Source: Streptomyces sp. Ag109_O5-1 (lineage in GTDB: Bacteria; Actinomycetota; Actinomycetes; Streptomycetales; Streptomycetaceae). Taken from it: a stretch of DNA of 64,000 nucleotides. Shown piece by piece: positions 58,993 to 64,000 of this stretch. The stretch lies in contig NZ_RKQF01000001.1 in the NCBI RefSeq assembly GCF_003814875.1, positions 4,650,001 through 4,714,000 on the forward strand, read 5' to 3'. Numbering within the stretch: the stretch's first letter is position 1; each line of letters opens with the position of its first letter. The translations under genes and the position numbers were made by a program. The notes under the pieces are model-generated. The model had not been told where the DNA came from. It saw nothing but the letters and a program-made list of their open reading frames with translations, and ran no database searches.

Positions 58993-59787
58993 TCATTCGC
59001 CCGGCCACTCCGGCTTGCGCTTCTCGTTGAAGGCTGCGACTCCCTCCGTGCGGTCGCCCGAGAAGGCCACCGTGCGCCAGGCCGCGTCCTCGATCTCCAG
59101 GCCCGCCCGGAGGTCCAGCCCATGGCCCAGCCGCAGCGCGCGCTTGGCCGCCCGCAGCCCCACCGGCGAGTTCGCGGCCATGCGTTCCGCCAGCGCCAGG
59201 GCGGCCGCGCGGTCCTGCCCCGCCGCCACCAGCTCGTCGACCAGGCCCAGCTCGTGCGCCTCCGCCGCCTCCACCCGCCGCGCCGAGAAGATCAGTTCGG
59301 CCGCCCGGGCCGCTCCGACCCTGCGGGGCAGCAACTGCGTACCGCCGCCGCCCGGGATCACCCCCACCGACACCTCCGGCAGGCCCACCACCGCCGTGCC
59401 GTCGGCCACGATCACATCGCAGGACAGCGCCAGTTCGAAGCCCCCGCCGAGCGCGTAGCCGTGCACGGCGGCGATCGTCGGCATCGGCAGCTCCAGCACA
59501 CCGGTGTACGCCCCGCGCGACAGCGGCCGCGCCCGGTGCAGCTCCGCGTCGGTGAGCGAGTTGCGCTCCTTCAGGTCGGCGCCGACACAGAACGCCCGCT
59601 CGTGCGAGGAGGTCAGCACCACCACCCGTGCGTCCCGGTCGGCGCCCAGCGCGGCACACGCGGCCACGATGGAGCGGGCCATCTCCGCCGACACCGCGTT
59701 CATGGCCTTGGGCCGGTCCAGTACGAGCTCCACGACGTGACCGTGCCGCCGTACCAGCACGAACTCCCCGTACCGCTCCTCGCTCAT
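58993..59787 (-). CDS. Enoyl-CoA hydratase/isomerase family protein
   Basis: 264 residues, crotonase fold. The oxyanion-hole tracts are AFCVGADLKE (G at about 68) and YALGGGFELALSCD (about 108-121). The glutamates of a hydratase are present in the right places (ELALS and LPEVSVGVIPGGGGTQL), so a hydratase acting on fatty or branched-chain acyl-CoA is likely. C-terminal VAAFNEKRKPEW is typical. Single gene; divergent from the next gene at 59996. Confidence 0.92.
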   Translation of the reverse strand: MSEERYGEFVLVRRHGHVVELVLDRPKAMNAVSAEMARSIVAACAALGADRDARVVVLTSSHERAFCVGADLKERNSLTDAELHRARPLSRGAYTGVLELPMPTIAAVHGYALGGGFELALSCDVIVADGTAVVGLPEVSVGVIPGGGGTQLLPRRVGAARAAELIFSARRVEAAEAHELGLVDELVAAGQDRAAALALAERMAANSPVGLRAAKRALRLGHGLDLRAGLEIEDAAWRTVAFSGDRTEGVAAFNEKRKPEWPGE

Positions 59788-59995
59788 GACACCCTCCGCT
59801 CGACTCGCCAACGAGTTAACGACTGTTAACCGCCCGATCATCGCAGCCGGGGCAGGCCCGGGAAAAGGCCCTCGGCCAGTCTCGAACACCCTCGTTCGGG
59901 TGACATCCCGGGAGACTCCCGGCGCACGCCCCACAGGAGCGCATAACGTGCGCTCGCCACGGCGCATCGGGGGCGCGCGGCGAGGAGGGGATGTC

Positions 59996-60556
59996 ATGAC
60001 AGGAACTCCGTCGGCCGGTCGCCGGGGACGGCACCGCAAGCCCCGGCCGCGCAAGGTGCTGTTCACCGCCGGAGGGCTCGCGCTGGCGGCCGGCGCGCTG
60101 AGCCTCGTACACCTGGTCCCGGAGAGCGGTGCCGGCGCACCCGGCACGGCGGAGGCCGAGCCCCGGCTGGACCCGACCGCCGACGCGACACCGGACCGGT
60201 CCGCGAACACGGCCGTCAGCGTCGGCGCGGTCCTCAGGGCGACCCCCTCGGCGGCCGACGTCATGGGCGGCACGAGCGCGACACCCACGACCACGGCGGC
60301 CGCCGCGCCGTCCGTGTCGCCGTCGTCCCCGCCCATCGCGCCGCCCGGCCCTGCCACGGTCCCGACGACCATCCCGACCGCCCCGGCACGACCGACGAGC
60401 CCTCCACCTCCACCACGGGCCACCAGCACCCCGGCGACCACCCCCGCCCCGTCCTCGACCGCCGGCGCGCACCAGCCCGGCGTGGGCGTCTGCCTGCCGA
60501 TCGTCGGCCTGTGCGTGGACCCGCTCGCGGCCACGACTCCCCGTCGGGCCGGGTGA
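59996..60556 (+). CDS. Pro/Thr-rich membrane-anchored or secreted protein
   Basis: 186 residues from the ATG at 59996 with GAGGAGG ahead. A basic cytoplasmic start (GRRGRHRKPRPRK) and one hydrophobic helix (about 21-41, VLFTAGGLALAAGALSLVHL) act as signal-anchor. The rest is low-complexity proline, threonine, serine and alanine, ending in a conserved-looking VCLPIVGLCVDPL with two cysteines that could form a small disulfide loop. It probably spans the wall. Function unknown. Confidence 0.7.
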   Translation: MTGTPSAGRRGRHRKPRPRKVLFTAGGLALAAGALSLVHLVPESGAGAPGTAEAEPRLDPTADATPDRSANTAVSVGAVLRATPSAADVMGGTSATPTTTAAAAPSVSPSSPPIAPPGPATVPTTIPTAPARPTSPPPPPRATSTPATTPAPSSTAGAHQPGVGVCLPIVGLCVDPLAATTPRRAG

Positions 60557-60628
60557 GCGGCCTGCGTTCACCTCGTGTCCATCCGCCACGGCCACACTGG
60601 CACGGCCCCCGGAGCGACGAGGAATCCG

Positions 60629-60925
60629 ATGATCAGCATTCAGGTACGAGAGGAGACCGGCGACATCGTGGCGCACGGTTCGTCCCAACTGGACTGGATG
60701 ACCACGCTGCAGCACGTGGACGCCGACAGGTTTCCCTTCCTGGGGAGCCTGCTGCCGTACGCGGACACGATGTTCAACTCGCGGCAGACCGTGAGGCTTC
60801 GGCAGGAGCTCGCCGACCGGTCGGTGCGTGAGCTCCTGGGACAGGACACGGCAGCGGAGATCGAAGCGCTCTGCCTGCAGGTGGAGCGCACATCGCATCT
60901 CTACCTGTGGTTCCTGGGGGACTGA
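60629..60925 (+). CDS. Small soluble protein, function unknown
   Basis: 98 residues from the ATG at 60629 with GAGGA ahead. Mixed alpha/beta (ISIQVREETGDIVAHGSSQL, LDWMTTLQHVDADRFPFLGS, RTSHLYLWFLGD). No signal, membrane helix or catalytic motif. It starts 72 bases after the Pro/Thr-rich gene and converges on the adenylate cyclase gene. I do not recognise a family. Confidence 0.65.
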   Translation: MISIQVREETGDIVAHGSSQLDWMTTLQHVDADRFPFLGSLLPYADTMFNSRQTVRLRQELADRSVRELLGQDTAAEIEALCLQVERTSHLYLWFLGD

Positions 60926-60956
60926 TCCGGCAGAGCGGTGCCGCCGGCCGGGAGGA

Positions 60957-62069
60957 TCAGGGGGCCGGCGGTTCGTCCCGGCGGGTGAGCAGCCATGGCT
61001 CCACCACGCCCAGGCCGCGGACCGGGCGCTGCCACATCGGCTGGAGTGCGAAGCGGTACGTCGGGGGCTCCTCGCCCTCCTTCTCGGCGGTCGCCGCCTC
61101 CTCCGCGGCGGCCGCCTCCGACGCCGGGGCCTCGCCCACCCGGATCAGTTCCTCCGCGAACGCGCTGTCCACCAGGACGGCGTCGCGGGGGGCTATGGAG
61201 GTGAGGCGGGAGGCGAGGTTCACGGTCGTACCGAAGACATCGCCCATTCGGGTGGTCACGGTCCCGAAGGCCATGCCGACGCGCAGCTCCGGCATCGTCT
61301 CGTCGTGCGCCATGGTCTCGACGAGGCGCAGCGCGATGTCGGCGGCGATGCCCGCGTCGTCAGCGGCGTACAGCACCTCGTCGCCGAGGGTCTTGATGAG
61401 CCGGCCGCCACGGGCCGCCACCAGGTCGGCGGCGGTGGTCTCGAAGGCCTCGACCAGCTCGCCGAGTTCCTCCTCCTCCATGCGCCGGGTCAGCCGGGTG
61501 AACCCCACGAGGTCGGCGAACCCGACGGCCAGCCGGCGGTCGACCATCTCCTCGTCGTCGGTGGCCTGCACGACCCGGCCGGCCGAGGCGGCCAGCTGGC
61601 GGCGCCAGACGTAGACGAGGAACTCCTCCAGCTCGGGCAGGAGCAGTTCGACGATCGGGTACGTGACCTCGGTGCGGGTCATACCCGGCTCGGGAGGCTC
61701 GGTCAGGCCCTCCAGGAAGGAATCCATCTGCCACTCGGCCAGACGGGCGGTGGTCTGCCCCGTGGACCGCGCCACCTGCACGGCCATGGCCTCGCTGAGC
61801 AGCCCCGCCTCGACGAGACCGGCGAGCCGGCGCAGGGCCAGCACGTCGGCCTCCGTCAGCGCCTTGGCCTGCCCGATGTCGGCGAAGCCCATCGCGCGCC
61901 AGAACCTCGACGCCAGCTCCATCGAGACACCGGCGCTGCGGGCCGCCTGGAACGGGGTGTAGCGGCGCTCGGCTCCGAGGATCAGGCCTTCGAGGCGCAG
62001 CGCGAGGGGGTCCTCGCCGGAGTCGGCGGCGTCCGCGCCCTCGCCGGAGCCCGTGTCGTCGACGGTCAC
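60957..62069 (-). CDS. cya: Class III adenylate cyclase
   Basis: 370 residues from a GTG at 62069. An N-terminal helical regulatory region (about 25-165, including a MerR-like TPFQAARSAGVSMELASRFW) precedes the catalytic domain. The metal-binding aspartates are D186 in GFADLVGFT and D230 in TLGDEVLY. K226 (RLIKTLGD) is the adenine-selecting lysine and the NxxxR transition-state pair is in VNLASRLTS. It makes cAMP, which in S. coelicolor is needed for germination and development. It is the only such cyclase in that genome (from memory). Confidence 0.93.
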   Translation of the reverse strand: MTVDDTGSGEGADAADSGEDPLALRLEGLILGAERRYTPFQAARSAGVSMELASRFWRAMGFADIGQAKALTEADVLALRRLAGLVEAGLLSEAMAVQVARSTGQTTARLAEWQMDSFLEGLTEPPEPGMTRTEVTYPIVELLLPELEEFLVYVWRRQLAASAGRVVQATDDEEMVDRRLAVGFADLVGFTRLTRRMEEEELGELVEAFETTAADLVAARGGRLIKTLGDEVLYAADDAGIAADIALRLVETMAHDETMPELRVGMAFGTVTTRMGDVFGTTVNLASRLTSIAPRDAVLVDSAFAEELIRVGEAPASEAAAAEEAATAEKEGEEPPTYRFALQPMWQRPVRGLGVVEPWLLTRRDEPPAP

Positions 62070-62272
62070 GCGTACTGCCCTTCCGATCTACCGCGGTCGC
62101 ATACCGACCGGCCTCAACTCTACGGCAGGTGTGCGGTAGCTCACTTCGTGAGGTAAGCCGACATCAGAGGTTGCGGGGTGGTGAGTGCGGGGCGGTGTTG
62201 CGGTGAGCGTTCACTGGGGACTGCCGCCCCCAGACCCTCGCGGGGATCGCCTTGCGTTCCGGCTGCGGGTGA

Positions 62273-62343
62273 GTGGGGGCTGGTCGCGCGGTTCCTCCCC
62301 CAGCCTTCGGCGCTGGGTACCCCCAGCGCCCCTACGGGGCGCG
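62273..62343. repeat. Streptomyces 3'-hairpin repeat R4 with nested palindrome
   Basis: GTGGGGGCTGGTCGCGCGGTTC is interrupted at about 62295-62325 by CTCCCCCAGCCTTCGGCGCT and its partner, a different common palindrome, before the hairpin AGCGCCCCTACGGGGCGCGC. The hairpin half faces the birA stop, 6 bases away. Confidence 0.8.
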
Positions 62344-62349
62344 CTGCCC

Positions 62350-63216
62350 TTACGCCGGTCGCAAGTGGACGATGTCGCCGGCTCCCACCGGTTCCTGGAC
62401 GCCGTCCGCCGTGGCCAGGACCAGTCTTCCGTCGCCGTCGATCGCCACCGCTTCCCCCACCAGCGAACGGTCCCCCGGCAGCTCGGCGCGCACCGTGCGC
62501 CCCAGCGTCGAGCAGCCGGCCGCGTACGTCTCCTGGAGTCCGCTGCGCGCCGGGTCGCCGCCCGCCCCGCGCCAGCGCCCGTACCAGTCCTCCAACGACC
62601 GCAGGACCGCCCGCAGCAGCGGATCCCGGTCCGTGTTCACCGCCCCCGCCAGCGCCAGCGACCCCGCCTGCGGCACCGGCAGCTCCTCCACGCGGAGCGT
62701 GACGTTGATGCCCACGCCGACCACCACCGCGTCCTCCCCGGCCCGCTCCGCCAGGATGCCCCCGGTCTTGCGCTCCTCGTCACCGACGGTGACCAGGAGG
62801 TCGTTCGGCCACTTGAGTGCCGTGTCGATGCCCGCCGCCCGCGCCAGACCCGTCGCCACCGCCACGCCGGTGAGCAGCGGCAGCCACCCCCAGCGGGCCA
62901 CCGGCACCTCGGCCGGCTTCAGCAACACCGAGAAGAACAGGCCCGACCGGGGCGGCGCCGTCCACTGCCGGTCCAGGCGGCCCCGCCCCGCCGTCTGCTC
63001 CTCGGCGACCAGCACCGTGCCCTCCACGGCCTTGCCCGCCGCCGCCCGGGAGACCAGCTCGCTGTTGGTGGAGCCGATGCGCTGGACGACCTCCACATCG
63101 CTCCACAGCCCGCCCTCCCGCACCACGGCCCTGCGCAGCGCCGTGGCACTGAGTGGTGGACGGTCCAGGTCGGACCAACGATTGTTGTTGTCGTCTTCTG
63201 CATCTCGCGGCGTCAT
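62350..63216 (-). CDS. birA: Biotin-[acetyl-CoA-carboxylase] ligase
   Basis: 288 residues from the ATG at 63216. The biotin-binding GRGR motif (77-80, in TAGRGRLDRQW) and KWPNDLL with the catalytic lysine K135 are intact; the C-terminal SH3-like domain ends TADGVQEPVGAGDIVHLRP. It lacks a DNA-binding N-terminal domain, so it is a ligase and not a repressor (group I). It biotinylates the carboxylase biotin carrier. It is divergent from the propionyl/acetyl-CoA carboxylase beta gene, whose holoenzyme it activates. Confidence 0.95.
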   Translation of the reverse strand: MTPRDAEDDNNNRWSDLDRPPLSATALRRAVVREGGLWSDVEVVQRIGSTNSELVSRAAAGKAVEGTVLVAEEQTAGRGRLDRQWTAPPRSGLFFSVLLKPAEVPVARWGWLPLLTGVAVATGLARAAGIDTALKWPNDLLVTVGDEERKTGGILAERAGEDAVVVGVGINVTLRVEELPVPQAGSLALAGAVNTDRDPLLRAVLRSLEDWYGRWRGAGGDPARSGLQETYAAGCSTLGRTVRAELPGDRSLVGEAVAIDGDGRLVLATADGVQEPVGAGDIVHLRPA

Positions 63217-63326
63217 GCAAGCCACCCTAGGTGTGTTGTACGCCGCACCGCCGTTTGGTAGGCACGCCACTACTCTACGAATGAGTAACCGTCCCCCCTT
63301 TTGAGCAGGCAGGGAGCCGCATCCCG

Positions 63327-64000
63327 ATGTCCGAGCCGGAAGAGATCGACATTCACACGACCGCGGGGAAGCTCGCGGATCTCCAGCGCCGTGTCCATGA
63401 AGCGACACACGCCGGTTCGGAGCGCGCGGTCGAAAAGCAGCACGCCAAGGGCAAACTGACGGCCCGTGAGCGGATCGAGCTGCTCCTCGACGAGGGTTCC
63501 TTCGTCGAGCTGGACGAGTTCGCCCAGCACCGCTCCACCAACTTCGGCCTGGAGAAGAACCGGCCGTACGGCGACGGTGTCGTCACCGGCTACGGCACCG
63601 TCGACGGCCGGCCCGTCGCCGTCTTCTCCCAGGACTTCACCGTCTTCGGCGGCGCCCTCGGCGAGGTCTACGGCCAGAAGATCGTCAAGGTGATGGACTT
63701 CGCCCTGAAGACCGGCTGCCCGGTCATCGGGATCAACGACTCCGGCGGCGCCCGGATCCAGGAGGGCGTCGCCTCCCTCGGCGCCTACGGCGAGATCTTC
63801 CGCCGCAACACCCACGCGAGCGGTGTGATCCCGCAGATCAGCCTGGTCGTAGGGCCCTGCGCCGGCGGCGCGGTCTACTCCCCCGCCATCACCGACTTCA
63901 CGGTCATGGTCGACCAGACGTCCCACATGTTCATCACCGGCCCGGACGTCATCAAGACGGTCACCGGCGAGGACGTCGGCTTCGAGGAGCTCGGCGGCGC
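63327..64000 (+). CDS. pccB: Acyl-CoA carboxylase beta subunit (propionyl-CoA carboxylase), cut by window edge
   Basis: The first 224 residues from the ATG at 63327 with GGGAG ahead; the 3' end is beyond the window. Carboxyltransferase domain features: KLTARERIELLLDEGSFVEL, PYGDGVVTGYGTVDGRPV, and FGGALGEVYGQKIVKVMDFA. The sequence GVASLGAYGEIFRRNTHASG and CAGGAVYSPAITDF are the conserved CoA and oxyanion parts. The beta subunit transfers carboxyl from biotin to propionyl-CoA (or acetyl-CoA) for fatty-acid and polyketide precursor supply. Shares a promoter gap with birA. Confidence 0.93.
   Translation, partial: MSEPEEIDIHTTAGKLADLQRRVHEATHAGSERAVEKQHAKGKLTARERIELLLDEGSFVELDEFAQHRSTNFGLEKNRPYGDGVVTGYGTVDGRPVAVFSQDFTVFGGALGEVYGQKIVKVMDFALKTGCPVIGINDSGGARIQEGVASLGAYGEIFRRNTHASGVIPQISLVVGPCAGGAVYSPAITDFTVMVDQTSHMFITGPDVIKTVTGEDVGFEELGG

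Noticed and set aside
1..64000. A secondary-metabolite biosynthetic cluster
   Set aside because: No polyketide synthase, NRPS, terpene or lanthipeptide core enzymes are seen; the DrrAB-like exporter and haloperoxidase stand alone.
1..64000. tRNA or rRNA genes
   Set aside because: No cloverleaf-type sequence with a T-loop GTTCGAATC-like core, and no rRNA-like conserved stretch was noticed; a covariance-model scan would be decisive.

Overview
The DNA is very GC-rich, starts often at GTG or TTG after GGAGG-type ribosome sites, and carries mycothiol metabolism (mca), DUF4307, a LAxTG cell-wall protein and DrrAB-type transporters. This points to an actinomycete, almost certainly Streptomyces. From memory, the housekeeping order (greA, mca, ilvA, metB, msrA, hutH, cya, birA, pccB) runs as in the S. 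coelicolor chromosome; this was not checked by alignment.

Layout. 1-4.2 kb: a cut-off ArsR-type regulator, a small membrane protein and a large STAND (NB-ARC plus TPR) ATPase. 4.2-17 kb is core: mca with a small membrane protein, DUF4307, greA, a DrrAB-like exporter, ilvA, a MarR regulator, a short sigma-like protein with a membrane partner, metB, an M48 protease and msrA. 17-20.6 kb: a secreted lysyl-oxidase-like protein and a GNAT-AAA+ fusion. 20.6-46 kb is accessory: DUF4291 genes and fragments, cassette-like DNA, several pseudogenes, an IS607 element with TnpA and TnpB, a second msrA, and many short genes of unknown function. 46-64 kb returns to core: MmyB-type regulator with an alcohol dehydrogenase, secreted subtilase, MacB-type ABC transporter, L,D-transpeptidase lipoprotein, LAxTG protein, lipoprotein, hutH, a GAF-GGDEF cyclase, an enoyl-CoA hydratase, adenylate cyclase, birA and the start of pccB. 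birA and pccB face away from each other, which fits their jobs: biotin ligase and a biotin-dependent carboxylase.

Main discovery candidate. A DUF4291 gene is split at its conserved MTW|IKPS codons. The first part lies at 20694-20837 and the rest at 26934-27383, and about 6.1 kb of DNA sits between. That DNA divides into three cassettes at two internal copies of a 45-47 bp imperfect palindrome with core TGACRTGR; half-copies of the palindrome form the outer junctions. Another full copy (30878-30924) and a second DUF4291 gene broken at the same codon (29653-29853) show the pattern repeating. No recombinase lies inside the cassettes. This looks like a site-specific cassette-capture system using DUF4291 as its target, and I do not recognise it as a described system.

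Other points: four copies of a Streptomyces 3'-hairpin repeat sit behind stop codons in the last 13 kb, one with another palindrome nested inside; a second kind of palindrome lies in frame within tnpB; and at least four accessory genes are broken by frameshift, nonsense codon or deletion.
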